This document shows positions 1 to 9,440 of a stretch of 64,000 nt of DNA, in pieces. Within the stretch, counting starts at the first letter, position 1. Every line of letters begins with the position of its first letter. A model generated the notes under the pieces. That model ran no database searches and had not been told where the DNA came from. It saw nothing but the letters and a program-made list of their open reading frames with translations. Origin of the DNA: Otariodibacter oris (GTDB lineage Bacteria > Pseudomonadota > Gammaproteobacteria > Enterobacterales > Pasteurellaceae); NCBI RefSeq assembly GCF_009684715.1, contig NZ_CP016604.1, positions 1,069,262 to 1,133,261 of the forward strand, given 5' to 3'. The position numbers and the translations under genes are program-made.

Positions 1-196
1 TGAGGACATCTTGATTATCTTCACTAGCATAATCATCCATATTCGGCTCTGTTGGAAGTGAATCATCTCCTCCACAAGCTATCGGTTTATATCCCACTAC
101 AGGAATATCAAATTGTGAGAGCGTCTGTAATAACGCTCGAGTAATAATTGTTTTTCCTACACTGGTATCAGTACCTGTAATAAATAAAGCCGGCAT
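1..196 (-). CDS. bioD: Dethiobiotin synthetase, N-terminal part (cut by window edge)
   Basis: The minus-strand frame opens at 196 with MPALFITGTDTSVGKT and runs off the window start after about 65 codons. GTDTSVGKT is the P-loop of dethiobiotin synthetase, the ATP-dependent enzyme that closes the ureido ring of biotin, and the following GYKPIACGG resembles the family's substrate-binding stretch. The gene lies 51 bases downstream of the mlc stop on the same strand, an order also found in enterobacteria, where the second bioD copy (ynfK) sits beside mlc. Whether this is the biosynthetic copy or the ynfK-like copy cannot be told from this fragment. Confidence 0.88.
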   Translation of the reverse strand, partial: MPALFITGTDTSVGKTIITRALLQTLSQFDIPVVGYKPIACGGDDSLPTEPNMDDYASEDNQDVL

Positions 197-247
197 ATTG
201 TAGACTCTCTATAAAATTAAAAAACGGCAAGGAGTCTAACAAATTTT

Positions 248-1450
248 TTACAATTGAATTATGTTTTGAATCAAATTTCCTGTATAAATTGCCGATTTAA
301 TTGCTGATGCAGGAATCATAGGACTATCCCGATCATATTGACTAGTAACAATATCCACTGTAATACCATCTTTCAACAATTGAGTAGTGATATCATCTTT
401 CAATTTATTGAATAATGATTTTTGGATACCAACAAGAGGGGAGCACAACATAATTTTTTCAATAGAAAAAAGAGCAATTAGGTTATGCAACATGTAAGTT
501 AAATTATCAGTAATATGCTTAAGAATCAAAAGCGCTTTAGTATCGTCTTTATCTGCTAATTCACAAAACCATTCAATTTTTGAATTTAAATCAGGCAATG
601 TATTAGGTAGATAGTGATCGATAGCTTTTTCTAATGCAGAAAAGCCTATCTGATTAATTAACTGGTACCGGCGCATCTCATCTAAATCTTGGCTAATCAC
701 TTCGCTGACTTCTCCAAATTTAGGCATAAGCATACGATCTATATTCATTCTTTTATGCTCATCACGATGTAGAAGCTCACCACGCAATAACACACTGAGA
801 TTAATGAATTCATCTAATTGAAGAAAAATGACATTATCGCTACGAAGTAAGCTACCTAATATAGATTCTGATAATAGCCATAATTGGAAGTGCTCATTGA
901 TAAAAATAGGTTTATTAGATACTAACTTGCTAATAATCTGGAATAAATGGCATTCAACTTGCTCATTATCTAATTGTGTAATTACTGATTTAAGCTTGTC
1001 AACTTTACCTTTTACACTTGTAGAGACTGCAATTAACCGTTTATTTTCGACAGGATAATGAGATAAAAAATGGCTAATGGCATTTTCGACATCATTATCA
1101 ATATTACCATTCAATGAGATAGGGTAGTCGTGTTTATAAATAACTTCACCAGAAAGCTCACATAACGAAATAGCGACTTTATTGGTAGAAATGATAAGGC
1201 ACAATAGTTGCCAATGGAAAGGAGAAACTGATAATCCAACAGCAGGACGACCACGACTAGTCACATTCTGAGCAGTTCGCTCTAAAATAAACTTATTATC
1301 AATCAGCTTCTTCGTTATACCTGTAATAGAAGCTGGTGCGTATCCTGCTAACTTAGCAATATCTCTACGAGAAATGAGTTCAAATTGATCAATGAGTTGA
1401 TAAACTCGTCCAAGGTGGTGATATTTTTCTTCTGAGGATGAAACTTTCAT
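248..1450 (-). CDS. mlc: ROK-family glucose repressor Mlc
   Basis: This 400-residue protein has an N-terminal winged helix (about residues 10-60) with SRRDIAKLAGYAPASIT, the Mlc/NagC recognition helix pattern, followed by a ROK domain. Mlc represses sugar-transport genes and in E. coli is inactivated when it binds the glucose transporter PtsG. The zinc signature of ROK repressors (CxCGxxGCxE) is absent: the region around residues 230-250 reads HKRMNIDRMLMPKFGEVSE, without cysteines. The N-terminus and the bioD neighbour argue for Mlc over NagC. Loss of the zinc loop makes it a divergent member whose inducer mechanism may differ. Confidence 0.85.
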   Translation of the reverse strand: MKVSSSEEKYHHLGRVYQLIDQFELISRRDIAKLAGYAPASITGITKKLIDNKFILERTAQNVTSRGRPAVGLSVSPFHWQLLCLIISTNKVAISLCELSGEVIYKHDYPISLNGNIDNDVENAISHFLSHYPVENKRLIAVSTSVKGKVDKLKSVITQLDNEQVECHLFQIISKLVSNKPIFINEHFQLWLLSESILGSLLRSDNVIFLQLDEFINLSVLLRGELLHRDEHKRMNIDRMLMPKFGEVSEVISQDLDEMRRYQLINQIGFSALEKAIDHYLPNTLPDLNSKIEWFCELADKDDTKALLILKHITDNLTYMLHNLIALFSIEKIMLCSPLVGIQKSLFNKLKDDITTQLLKDGITVDIVTSQYDRDSPMIPASAIKSAIYTGNLIQNIIQL

Positions 1451-1607
1451 ATTTTTTATCCTTTATAATTACAACTCCATAAGATAATTTCTGTATTTTG
1501 GAATCTTCTAGTAAAATAGCAACGAATTTAAATAGATTCTGAGAGAAACTTCACAAAATTATTTTTTAAAACAAAAAAAATACTAAAAATAAGGGCAATA
1601 AGAGAAA

Positions 1608-2738
1608 ATGGATAATAAAATTAATTTTGTATGGGTAGATTCTGATGAAAGTTTACACAATGCATATCAAAGTATCCAAAAGCATAAAGTGATTGCATTA
1701 GATACAGAGTTTGTCCGCATTCGTTCTTATTATCCCAAACTGGGACTATTACAGTTATTTGATGGTGAACAAGTTTATCTTATTGATCCCTCTCATCTTT
1801 CTCATTTCCAACCCATCATTGATTTATTAAAAAATACAAACATTATCAAAGTATTGCATGCAAGTGGTGAGGATTTGGATATTTTTTACCATTATTTCAA
1901 ACAAATGCCTCAACCAATGCTTGATACACAAATTATGAGTGCATTTTTAGGATTGGGATCATCGATTGGATTTTCTAAGCTCGTAGAAAATTATTGTCAT
2001 ATTCAATTAGATAAGTCCGTATCAAGAACAGACTGGCTAGCTAGACCATTGAGTGAAAAACAGCTCCAGTATGCTGCAGCGGATGTATGGTTCTTGTTGC
2101 CTATTTATCAAAAAATAATGGAACAATTAAAAGAAACAGAGTGGCAAGAAGCTGTTAATGAAGAATGTGACAAGTTAAAAATTAAACGTCAAAAAGAAAT
2201 CTTACCAGAAAAAGCATATAAACGTATTGGCAATGCTTGGCAATTAGAACCTCAGCAATTAGCTATTTTGCAAGTATTAGAAAAATGGCGTGTTGAAGAA
2301 GCCAAAAAACGTGATTTAGCGTTAAATTTCATCGTAAAAGAAGCATCTTTATGGAAAATTGCAAAAGATCAGCCTAAACATACCGCTCAATTACTCGAAT
2401 TTATGCACCCAAACGAAGTAAGAATTTATGGTAAAAAATTATTACTGATTGTTGAACAAGCTAAACAAATTCCTGAAGAAGATTATCCGGCCAGAGTCAG
2501 TCGATTAATGGATGTGCCTAATTATAAAAAAGATATGCAATTCTTAAAGAAAAGCGCAGCAACGATTAAACCTGAAAGTTTACCGATAGAAGTATTTTGC
2601 AGTAAGCGACAATTAGAACAATTATTCAAATGGCATAACGTTTATAAAACAAATCATACGATGCCAGAATTATTATCCGGATGGCGAAAGCGGTTTGGTG
2701 ATGAGCTATATAAACGGTATTTAGCGTATTTAGGATAA
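1608..2738 (+). CDS. rnd: Ribonuclease D
   Basis: This 376-residue 3'-5' exoribonuclease trims tRNA precursors. The DEDD active site is visible: motif I DTEFVR near residue 32, motif II in the ASGEDLDIF stretch near residue 88, and motif III YAAADVWFL near residue 155. An HRDC domain follows at about residues 210-290 (PQQLAILQVLEKWRVEEAKKR). Its length equals E. coli RNase D (375). It is divergent from mlc with 157 bases between them, so it has its own promoter. No abnormalities were seen. Confidence 0.96.
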   Translation: MDNKINFVWVDSDESLHNAYQSIQKHKVIALDTEFVRIRSYYPKLGLLQLFDGEQVYLIDPSHLSHFQPIIDLLKNTNIIKVLHASGEDLDIFYHYFKQMPQPMLDTQIMSAFLGLGSSIGFSKLVENYCHIQLDKSVSRTDWLARPLSEKQLQYAAADVWFLLPIYQKIMEQLKETEWQEAVNEECDKLKIKRQKEILPEKAYKRIGNAWQLEPQQLAILQVLEKWRVEEAKKRDLALNFIVKEASLWKIAKDQPKHTAQLLEFMHPNEVRIYGKKLLLIVEQAKQIPEEDYPARVSRLMDVPNYKKDMQFLKKSAATIKPESLPIEVFCSKRQLEQLFKWHNVYKTNHTMPELLSGWRKRFGDELYKRYLAYLG

Positions 2739-2911
2739 CTCAAACGCCCAATATTTACTTTAGTAATAACTTCGCATAATCTATATTATGTTAAATTGAA
2801 TTATTCTTGTACATCAGGCGATAATTGGACAATGTGTAAATTGACATTATCTGGAATTATTATATTCTCCCGCGTATTACATATAAATCATAAGGTAAAT
2901 GAGGTAAATAT

Positions 2912-3877
2912 ATGTTAGATGTGAAACTGCCTGATGGTATGACTACTCTTGATGTAAGTGAAATTCTAGATGACATAAAGACGCAATCTGCTCAACTTCA
3001 TGAACTTGAAACTGAACTTCATGAGTTTAAAAATGAACTTGAGGAATTAGATAAATCTTTTAGACTTAATTTGAGCACATACGAAAACAAATTTAATGAT
3101 TTTCAAAATGATATTAAGACTTCTTTGGGTAATGCAACCGCAGATGCAGCGAATATTTCAAATACTTTAAGTAATGTTAGAAAATCAGAAGAAGATGTTT
3201 CCAAAATCAAAAATGAAATAAGTCATATAGCATCAAAATATGATGAAGAAGTTGATAAGTATTCAGAATTAATAAGCAATATTGGCAAGGAATATCAAAA
3301 ATTAACTGAACAGATGCAAACAGAGCAAAATGAACTAATTAAGTTAAGAAAGAATTTATCTGATGAACAAGTAAAAATACATAAAATTCTTGGAGATGCT
3401 AATAGAGCTAGTATGGCTCAATCATTTTTGGAAAGAAAAGAAGAATTAGATCCTTCTCTAAAAAATAGTGCCAACTGGAGAAATTTTGGGCTATTATTGA
3501 TGTCTCTTATTCTATGTGTAATTCTAGTTTATGAATGGGATATTGGTTTTGATTATGGTCGTTTCCTATCTAGATTACCAGTAATAAGTCCTTTGATTTG
3601 GCTTGTGTGGGTCAACTCACAAAGAAATGCTCATTTAGTAAGAATACAAGAAGAATATGCACATAAAGCATCCGTTGCATTAGCTTTTGAAGGATATCAA
3701 AGAAAAGTAGATGAATCAGATGATCCAGATATCAAAAAACTTTTATTAGAATTATCAGTTGCTAATTTAGGTGAAAATCCTGTTAATTTGTTTGATAAAC
3801 AGGTTAAATCTAGCCCAATAGAAAATTCTGTTATCTCTAGAATATTAGAAAAATTTTTTCCTAAACTTGAAAAATAA
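2912..3877 (+). CDS. Coiled-coil membrane protein of unknown function
   Basis: The family of this 321-residue protein is not recognised. Residues 20-165 form a long heptad-rich, charged coiled coil. Two hydrophobic segments follow, near 193-210 (FGLLLMSLILCVILVYEW) and 220-237, then a basic, mostly helical cytoplasmic-looking tail with RNAHLVRIQEEYAHKAS. There is no signal peptide. The spacing to the upstream AGGTAAATGAGG is compatible with the ATG at 2912. It stands alone between rnd and an integrase remnant at tRNA-Arg, and is more AT-rich than its neighbours, which fits a gene brought in with a lost element. A defence or stress role is possible but unsupported. Confidence 0.75.
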   Translation: MLDVKLPDGMTTLDVSEILDDIKTQSAQLHELETELHEFKNELEELDKSFRLNLSTYENKFNDFQNDIKTSLGNATADAANISNTLSNVRKSEEDVSKIKNEISHIASKYDEEVDKYSELISNIGKEYQKLTEQMQTEQNELIKLRKNLSDEQVKIHKILGDANRASMAQSFLERKEELDPSLKNSANWRNFGLLLMSLILCVILVYEWDIGFDYGRFLSRLPVISPLIWLVWVNSQRNAHLVRIQEEYAHKASVALAFEGYQRKVDESDDPDIKKLLLELSVANLGENPVNLFDKQVKSSPIENSVISRILEKFFPKLEK

Positions 3878-3910
3878 TTTGCAGATTACCCTTGATTAGA
3901 TAAAAAGTCT

Positions 3911-4123
3911 TTTAAATCAAATCTTAGCAAAAGTTGGCATATTCAAGCTATCCCCCATCCTATTCACACTTAAAAAGTTAGGCGGATGGGAAACATTAGA
4001 AATGGTAAAAAATACGCACATCTTAACGCCGACCATTTGCTGTCTCACGCAAACAAAGTTGAATTTTGTGTCACGATTTCGTCACGTTTTGATAAAAACT
4101 CAAAATTAAAGCTTGTTACTTAA
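3911..4123 (+). pseudogene. Remnant of a tyrosine recombinase (phage-type integrase C-terminus)
   Basis: No start codon or intact frame remains, but three frames together spell the end of a phage integrase: SWHIQA at about 3930, then LKKLGGWETLEMVK from 3969, then KYAHLNADHLLSHANKVEF to a stop at 4121-4123. This is the conserved integrase block containing the catalytic tyrosine (LGGWxTLEMVxxYAHL). One A is missing in the run after GTA near 4005-4011, and another shift lies near 3950-3968. The gene points at the 3' end of tRNA-Arg, 32 bases away, the usual place for an integrase of a tRNA-inserted element. Confidence 0.8.
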
Positions 4124-4154
4124 CTCATAACATGTTGATTTTAAAGGTATTTAA

Positions 4155-4231
4155 TGGCACGCCCTATTGGATTCGAACCAATGACCTACGGCTTAGAAGG
4201 CCGTTGCTCTATCCAGCTGAGCTAAGGGCGC
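4155..4231 (-). tRNA. tRNA-Arg (UCU)
   Basis: The 77 bases on the minus strand fold as a tRNA: acceptor GCGCCCT/AGGGCGT with a G-T first pair, D loop AGCTCAGCTGG, anticodon loop CTTCTAA (anticodon TCT), T loop GGTTCGAATCC, and an encoded CCA at 4155-4157. It matches E. coli argU closely and, as there, sits next to folD. argU is a known prophage insertion site in E. coli, and an integrase remnant lies just beyond the 3' end here. Confidence 0.97.
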
Positions 4232-4249
4232 ATTGAATGCTTTTTGAAG

Positions 4250-4326
4250 TGGTCGGCGAGATAGGATTTGAACCTACGACCCACTGGTCCCAAACCAGTT
4301 GCGCTACCAAGCTGCGCTACTCGCCG
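4250..4326 (-). tRNA. tRNA-Pro (UGG)
   Basis: The 77 bases on the minus strand have acceptor CGGCGAG/CTCGCCG, an anticodon loop TTTGGGA with anticodon TGG, T loop GGTTCAAATCC and an encoded CCA at 4250-4252. It is upstream of tRNA-Arg on the same strand with an 18-base spacer, so the two are probably one transcript. Confidence 0.97.
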
Positions 4327-4486
4327 ACGTAAGATGGTGCTAATTATAGTTTTTTTCTCTCTGTCGTCAATAGCTTTCGTCTTTCTTCAAATTAAATGTT
4401 GGTTCTTTGAGCATTATCGAGATTATTCCTTATCAAAGTGTCATTTTTTTGAGAAAATAACCCTACTATTACTTTTGGGAGTTTAT

Positions 4487-5338
4487 ATGACAGCACAAAT
4501 TATTTCTGGCACTACCCTTTCTAAACAAATTAAACAGGAAGTTGCATCTCAAATTTTAGATTATCAATCACAAGGCAAGAGAGCTCCTGGATTAGCAGTA
4601 ATCCTGGTTGGGGCAGATCCAGCTTCTCAAGTCTATGTAAATAGTAAAAGAAAAAGCTGTGCTGAAATTGGGATTGAGTCAAAGTCCTATGATTTACCAC
4701 AAGAAACCTCAGAAAGTGATTTACTAGCGCTTATTCAGCAGCTTAATCAAGATGATGCAGTTGATGGTATTCTTGTACAATTGCCTTTACCTAAGCATAT
4801 TGATAGCACTAAAGTGATTGAAGCAATTCAGCCTGATAAAGATGTTGATGGATTTCATCCTTATAATGTGGGGCGTTTATGCCAACGTATTCCAACACTG
4901 AGAGCATGTACGCCTTATGGCATTATTAAGTTATTAGATACAACCAATGTTGATTTACATGGTAAACATGCAGTGATTGTAGGGGCATCGAATATCGTCG
5001 GCAGACCAATGGCATTAGAATTACTGTTAGCAGGTTGCACAGTGACTGTTACCCATCGTTTTACTGAGGATTTAGAAAAACATGTACGCCAAGCGGATAT
5101 TTTAGTCGTTGCTGTCGGTAAACCTAAATTTATTCCAGGGGATTGGGTAAAAGAAGGATCTGTTGTAATTGATGTTGGTATTAACCGAATTGATGGCAAA
5201 TTAATTGGCGACGTAGAATTTGATATCGCAAAAGAGAAAGCAAGCTTCATTACTCCTGTGCCTGGTGGTGTCGGGCCAATGACCGTAGCTATGCTAATGA
5301 AAAATACATTACAAGCTTATGAGCAACATACCGCTTAA
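4487..5338 (+). CDS. folD: Bifunctional methylene-THF dehydrogenase / methenyl-THF cyclohydrolase
   Basis: FolD interconverts 5,10-methylene- and 10-formyl-tetrahydrofolate using NADP. The start at 4487 ([14 protein letters not shown]) is chosen because GGGAG precedes it by a few bases and gives 283 residues, the family's length; the open frame further upstream runs through tRNA-Pro and is not real. Visible signatures are [14 protein letters not shown] with the catalytic Lys, [24 protein letters not shown], the Rossmann motif [10 protein letters not shown], and the C-terminal [16 protein letters not shown]. It is a single gene, ended by the hairpin at 5355-5385. Confidence 0.97.
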   Translation: MTAQIISGTTLSKQIKQEVASQILDYQSQGKRAPGLAVILVGADPASQVYVNSKRKSCAEIGIESKSYDLPQETSESDLLALIQQLNQDDAVDGILVQLPLPKHIDSTKVIEAIQPDKDVDGFHPYNVGRLCQRIPTLRACTPYGIIKLLDTTNVDLHGKHAVIVGASNIVGRPMALELLLAGCTVTVTHRFTEDLEKHVRQADILVVAVGKPKFIPGDWVKEGSVVIDVGINRIDGKLIGDVEFDIAKEKASFITPVPGGVGPMTVAMLMKNTLQAYEQHTA

Positions 5339-5354
5339 TTTGATCCATTCTATG

Positions 5355-5385
5355 ACGTCTTAGCAAAAAGCTAGGACGTTTTTTT
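5355..5385 (+). terminator. Rho-independent terminator of folD
   Basis: ACGTCTTAGC at 5355-5364 pairs with GCTAGGACGT at 5370-5379 (one G-T pair) around an A5 loop, followed by a T run. The transcript from folD ends here, just before the convergent zinc-ribbon gene. Confidence 0.85.
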
Positions 5386-6151
5386 ACTGTATTTCCCAAC
5401 TTAAATTTGAAATTAATCGACACTTATCACACTTAAAATAGAAGATATCGTGTAAGGGTTCAGCTAATTTCCATTCATCATTACAACTTGGGCAACGTCT
5501 ATTTTGTTCTAATTCCACATCTTTACCTAATCGATAGAGATAATAATAGGTTGGAATCTTACTCTGTTCTTCGATTTGTTGGGCTAACGCCCTACCCTGT
5601 AAGCTTAATTCACTATCATGATTCGAAATTTCAGCAAGTGCTTGCTGCTCTAACACTCCCCCATTCATTTGTAATTGATCGCAAGCTTGCCAATTTTCTT
5701 GCCAATGAATAATTGATTGATAAAGATCATGACCTAAATCAACTCTATATAATGGTGTAGGACAAAAATCATAGCCATTATAAATAGGCGAGCAACTTTC
5801 TAAATGGGTTGTATAGAGAATATAAAAATCAGCAGGATGATCACTGCTTTCAACCGCATTATAATCTCGTCCAACGAGCTCAAAATACTCGAACACCACA
5901 CCAAATTCTTTAGCTTGTTCAAGCATCTCATTAACTTCTTCACTATTCCACTGAGGTAGCAAACTATCTTGGTCGGGGATGGCTAAATTGACTTCAAATT
6001 TAGAATAAGTATCCGATTGGTGATGGGTAACTCCCATTTCTCGCCCAATAACTTGTCCATTAATGCGCCATTCTTCTAATACACAATCAATTAGCGTGAC
6101 AGGGTCATGTTTGAAATTTTGATAGCTGAAATGTGCAATTGCTTGATACAT
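5384..6151 (-). CDS. Zinc-ribbon-containing protein, DUF2310-like
   Basis: This 255-residue soluble protein has a C-terminal zinc ribbon: CPSC near residue 220 and CDKC near 240. The N-terminal two thirds is an uncharacterised domain without signal peptide or membrane segment. It resembles the Zn-ribbon family DUF2310, described as possibly nucleic-acid binding; this assignment is from memory of the sequence style and was not searched. It follows fieF by one base, so it is translated from the same transcript. A metal or nucleic-acid link is inferred only from the ribbon and the neighbour. Confidence 0.75.
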   Translation of the reverse strand: MYQAIAHFSYQNFKHDPVTLIDCVLEEWRINGQVIGREMGVTHHQSDTYSKFEVNLAIPDQDSLLPQWNSEEVNEMLEQAKEFGVVFEYFELVGRDYNAVESSDHPADFYILYTTHLESCSPIYNGYDFCPTPLYRVDLGHDLYQSIIHWQENWQACDQLQMNGGVLEQQALAEISNHDSELSLQGRALAQQIEEQSKIPTYYYLYRLGKDVELEQNRRCPSCNDEWKLAEPLHDIFYFKCDKCRLISNLSWEIQ

Positions 6152-6152
6152 A

Positions 6153-7061
6153 TTATTCCTGTGCTTGTTTTTGGAGAGCCTGCTCTTTTTTCACTACACT
6201 TGTTGGCTCTTGATGAATAATAACATCTGACATCGGAAAAGCATCTAGCAGTTTTTGCTCAAGCCCATCGGTGATCTCATGAGCAACAATCAATGGTAAA
6301 TTATCATCCAATTCCAAATGCAATTGGAAAAAACGAATTGCCCCAGCTCTACGGGTTTTTACATCATGGATACTGATAATTCCAGGGTGTTCTAATGCAA
6401 TATTCCAAACTTTATCTACTTCTTCTTGTGGAAGGGCTTGATCTAATAAAGATTGCATCGCTTTCCATAGCATTTTCCCTGCGTTATACAAGATATAAAA
6501 TGCAATTCCAATCGCAAATATTGCATCGGCATAGATGAATCCGTTCAAATTCAATACCATCGCCACAAGAATGGCTGTATTCATATATAAATCAGTTTGG
6601 TAATGCAAACAATCAGCTTGAATGGCAGGACTACTGGTTTCTCTTACCACTTTCCTTTGGTATATCACTAGCACAGCTGTGAGCAATACAGAAATAATAC
6701 TAATGACAATACCTAATTCGCTACTCTTCACAAATTGTGGCGAAGTAAAACGTTGTATTCCTTGCAAAAGTAAGAAAGCCGCAGAACCTGTAATAAAGGC
6801 ACTTTGTATCAAGGCGGCAAGTGATTCCGCTTTACCATGCCCAAAAGTATGATTTTCATCAGCAGGACGTAACGCAAAGCGCAAAATTGCCATATTGGTT
6901 AAAGAGGCAAATAAATCCACAAGTGAATCCGTCATCGCTGCAAGAATTGCCATAGACTCGGTTTTCCACCATGCAAATGCTTTAACGATGATAAGGATCG
7001 ACGCAACGGTAATGGCTAAAGTCGCCGCCCGATTAACTTGTTTTGTATAATCTTTTTCCAT
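6153..7061 (-). CDS. fieF: Cation-efflux pump FieF (CDF family)
   Basis: The 302-residue inner-membrane Zn/Fe/proton antiporter has five to six transmembrane segments and a C-terminal cytoplasmic metal-sensing domain. The transport-site residues are in place: Asp45 and Asp49 in TDSLVDLF, and His/Asp in QADCLHYQTD in the fifth helix. HTFGHGKAESL is the conserved loop after the second helix. Length matches E. coli FieF (300). It lies in a tight minus-strand run (yaaA, lipoprotein, fieF, zinc-ribbon protein) with 0-2 base gaps. Confidence 0.95.
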   Translation of the reverse strand: MEKDYTKQVNRAATLAITVASILIIVKAFAWWKTESMAILAAMTDSLVDLFASLTNMAILRFALRPADENHTFGHGKAESLAALIQSAFITGSAAFLLLQGIQRFTSPQFVKSSELGIVISIISVLLTAVLVIYQRKVVRETSSPAIQADCLHYQTDLYMNTAILVAMVLNLNGFIYADAIFAIGIAFYILYNAGKMLWKAMQSLLDQALPQEEVDKVWNIALEHPGIISIHDVKTRRAGAIRFFQLHLELDDNLPLIVAHEITDGLEQKLLDAFPMSDVIIHQEPTSVVKKEQALQKQAQE

Positions 7062-7619
7062 TTATTTACACTCAATAACCCAAGGCATTACAGCTAGTTG
7101 TTCTGCAAGGCTGATTAATTCGGTCTGATACGTCGCTAAATTTTGCAAATTATTGCTTGAAACGGACCGCTTGTTAGAAAACTGCATTTGGCTAAATCCA
7201 CATTGTGAATTTTGCCCACGAGACACCTCTAACTGAATATCATTAAAACGCTCTGTCGGTGGGTAAATAACTTGGCTACGCAACTCACCCTGCTCAATGC
7301 TGAGTGAGGCAATCGTTTTATCTTGTTGTTTGAAAATGTTTTGTCGCAATACTAAGCGATCTTGTAATGTCTTTCCTTCACTATTTTTATCGACAAAGAG
7401 TAAAAAACCTTCCTGCCAATTATCAGGATCTTTTGTGCTATGACTTTCTAGATACAGCGATTGTTGCATTTCATCTAATTGATTATGGGTAACTTGCTGA
7501 AAAGTCTTATCTTGAAACTGAATTTCTTTAGGCAAGCTGAATTCTGCAAGATGGGAAGTACAACCTGCAACAAATAAAATAATCAATAAGCCGAATGTGT
7601 GGTGTAATAGCCTACGCAC
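7062..7619 (-). CDS. Outer-membrane lipoprotein of unknown function (DUF3261-like)
   Basis: The 185-residue protein has a lipoprotein signal: MRRLL, a hydrophobic core, then the lipobox FVAGC near residue 19. The residue after Cys is Thr, not Asp, so sorting to the outer membrane is expected. The mature part is beta-rich and resembles the DUF3261 lipoproteins; this is recalled, not searched. The ATG is 2 bases after the yaaA stop and its stop touches the fieF start, so the genes are co-translated. Confidence 0.7.
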   Translation of the reverse strand: MRRLLHHTFGLLIILFVAGCTSHLAEFSLPKEIQFQDKTFQQVTHNQLDEMQQSLYLESHSTKDPDNWQEGFLLFVDKNSEGKTLQDRLVLRQNIFKQQDKTIASLSIEQGELRSQVIYPPTERFNDIQLEVSRGQNSQCGFSQMQFSNKRSVSSNNLQNLATYQTELISLAEQLAVMPWVIECK

Positions 7620-7621
7620 TA

Positions 7622-8395
7622 TTATTGTTCCTCACGTTTAAATACAAATTCGGTATCTGTGGAATTATCTTCATCGAACCAATATCCACCCAAATTAAAT
7701 GCTTTTAACTGCTCTATTTTTGTTGGTTGGTTTTCTAAGATAAAACGCACCATCATGCCTCGAGCTTTTTTAGCATAAAAGCTGATTACTTTGAATTTTC
7801 CATTTTTCTGATCCAAGAAAACTGGCTTGATAATTTTTGCCTGTAATGAGTGAGTGTTGACAGAATTAAAATATTCATCAGAAGCTAAATTAACCAAAAC
7901 ATTATCTTCTTGTTGATCTATCGCTTGTTGTAAATGTTGAGTAATAATATCGCCCCAAAAATGATATAAATCTTTGCCTTTTTCGTTAGCTAATTTTGTG
8001 CCCATTTCCAAGCGATAAGGTTGCATCAGATCAAGTGGTCTAAGCAACCCATATAAACCCGATAACATTCTCAAGTGACTTTGCGCATATTCTACTTGCT
8101 CATGAGTAAGACTCTCTGCATCCAATCCTGTATAAACATCTCCCTTGAATGCAAATAAAGCTGCTTTAGCATTTTGTTCATTATGCTCTAATTGCCATTG
8201 AGCAAAACGAGCCACATTCAAACTGGCTAATTTATCACTAATCGACATTAAAGAAGATACTTCAGCGGGTGTCATTTGCTTGCAAATATTAATTAATTTT
8301 TGGCTATAAGCGGTCAGTTCAGGCTGAGAAAATGCAAAGCCTTCAATTTGAGTTTTATAATCAAGCGTTTTAGCAGGAGAGATAATAGCGAGCAT
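7622..8395 (-). CDS. yaaA: Peroxide stress resistance protein YaaA
   Basis: The 257-residue protein opens with [13 protein letters not shown] and contains [36 protein letters not shown] and FWGDIIT, all hallmarks of the YaaA (DUF328) family. In E. coli YaaA lowers intracellular iron during peroxide stress and binds DNA. Its place directly before an iron/zinc efflux gene suits that role. It is separated from rpsI by a terminator at 8430-8453. Confidence 0.95.
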   Translation of the reverse strand: MLAIISPAKTLDYKTQIEGFAFSQPELTAYSQKLINICKQMTPAEVSSLMSISDKLASLNVARFAQWQLEHNEQNAKAALFAFKGDVYTGLDAESLTHEQVEYAQSHLRMLSGLYGLLRPLDLMQPYRLEMGTKLANEKGKDLYHFWGDIITQHLQQAIDQQEDNVLVNLASDEYFNSVNTHSLQAKIIKPVFLDQKNGKFKVISFYAKKARGMMVRFILENQPTKIEQLKAFNLGGYWFDEDNSTDTEFVFKREEQ

Positions 8396-8429
8396 AAGAT
8401 CCTCGATTAGATATATAGAACAAATAGAA

Positions 8430-8453
8430 AAAGGCAGGATAATTCCTGCCTTT
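8430..8453 (-). terminator. Terminator after rpsI
   Basis: AAAGGCAGGA at 8430-8439 and TCCTGCCTTT at 8444-8453 form a 10-bp stem with a 4-base loop. Read on the minus strand it is followed by TTTTTC. It ends the rplM-rpsI transcript before yaaA. Confidence 0.85.
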
Positions 8454-8470
8454 GTTGTAATACTGTCGTA

Positions 8471-8866
8471 TTAACGTTTTGAGTATTGTGGACGACGACG
8501 TGCTTTGTGTAAACCCACTTTTTTACGTTCAACGCGACGAGCATCACGGGTAACAAAGCCCGCAGCACGTAATGCTGGACGTAAAGATTCGTCGTATTCC
8601 ATCAATGCACGTGTGATACCGTGACGGATCGCACCTGCTTGACCAGAAATACCACCACCTTTAACTGTGATGTATAAATCTAATTTATCAGTTAACTCAA
8701 CTAATTCTAAAGGTTGACGAACCACCATACGAGCAGTTTCACGACCGAAGTAAACTTCTAAAGAACGTTGGTTAATCATAATGTTACCACTGCCCGGTTT
8801 GATAAATACACGAGCTGAAGAGCTTTTGCGGCGACCTGTGCCGTAGTTTTGATTTGCTGCTGTCAT
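8471..8866 (-). CDS. rpsI: 30S ribosomal protein S9
   Basis: This is a 131-residue protein with the S9 signature [19 protein letters not shown] and the basic C-terminus ending RRRPQYSKR, whose last residues reach the tRNA in the P site. It follows rplM with a 15-base gap, the universal L13-S9 pair. Confidence 0.99.
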   Translation of the reverse strand: MTAANQNYGTGRRKSSSARVFIKPGSGNIMINQRSLEVYFGRETARMVVRQPLELVELTDKLDLYITVKGGGISGQAGAIRHGITRALMEYDESLRPALRAAGFVTRDARRVERKKVGLHKARRRPQYSKR

Positions 8867-8881
8867 TGTTATGCTCCGTGA

Positions 8882-9313
<432 letters not shown>

Positions 9314-9339
9314 TTAAATACCAATTTGAATTGTTTAAA

Positions 9340-9440
9340 CCCAATATCCTTTCAGGATATTACCTAATACGGTAGAATCCGACCCCTTCGAGTCAAAATC
9401 TGACCAAACTTGAATGGTGGGAAAACCAAACAAAAACAGG
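9340..9440 (-). promoter_or_regulatory. Structured 5' leader of rplM-rpsI
   Basis: On the minus strand two hairpins precede the L13 start: one with stem GACTC/GGGTC at 9381-9394, and one with a perfect 7-bp stem ATATCCT/AGGATAT around a 3-base loop at 9344-9360. This is where E. coli L13 acts on its own messenger; that L13 binds these hairpins is an inference. The remaining bases of the 302-base gap to zapG (9441-9612) are AT-rich promoter DNA for the two divergent transcripts. Confidence 0.45.

Noticed and set aside
2739..2911. Second copy of the tRNA-Arg 3' end (att site) near rnd
   Set aside because: No stretch matching the tRNA-Arg 3' end was found by eye, so the far end of the lost element cannot be placed.
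4268..4486. N-terminal extension of the folD reading frame
   Set aside because: The extra 73 codons run through tRNA-Pro and lack a ribosome site; the ATG at 4487 has GGGAG and fits the family.
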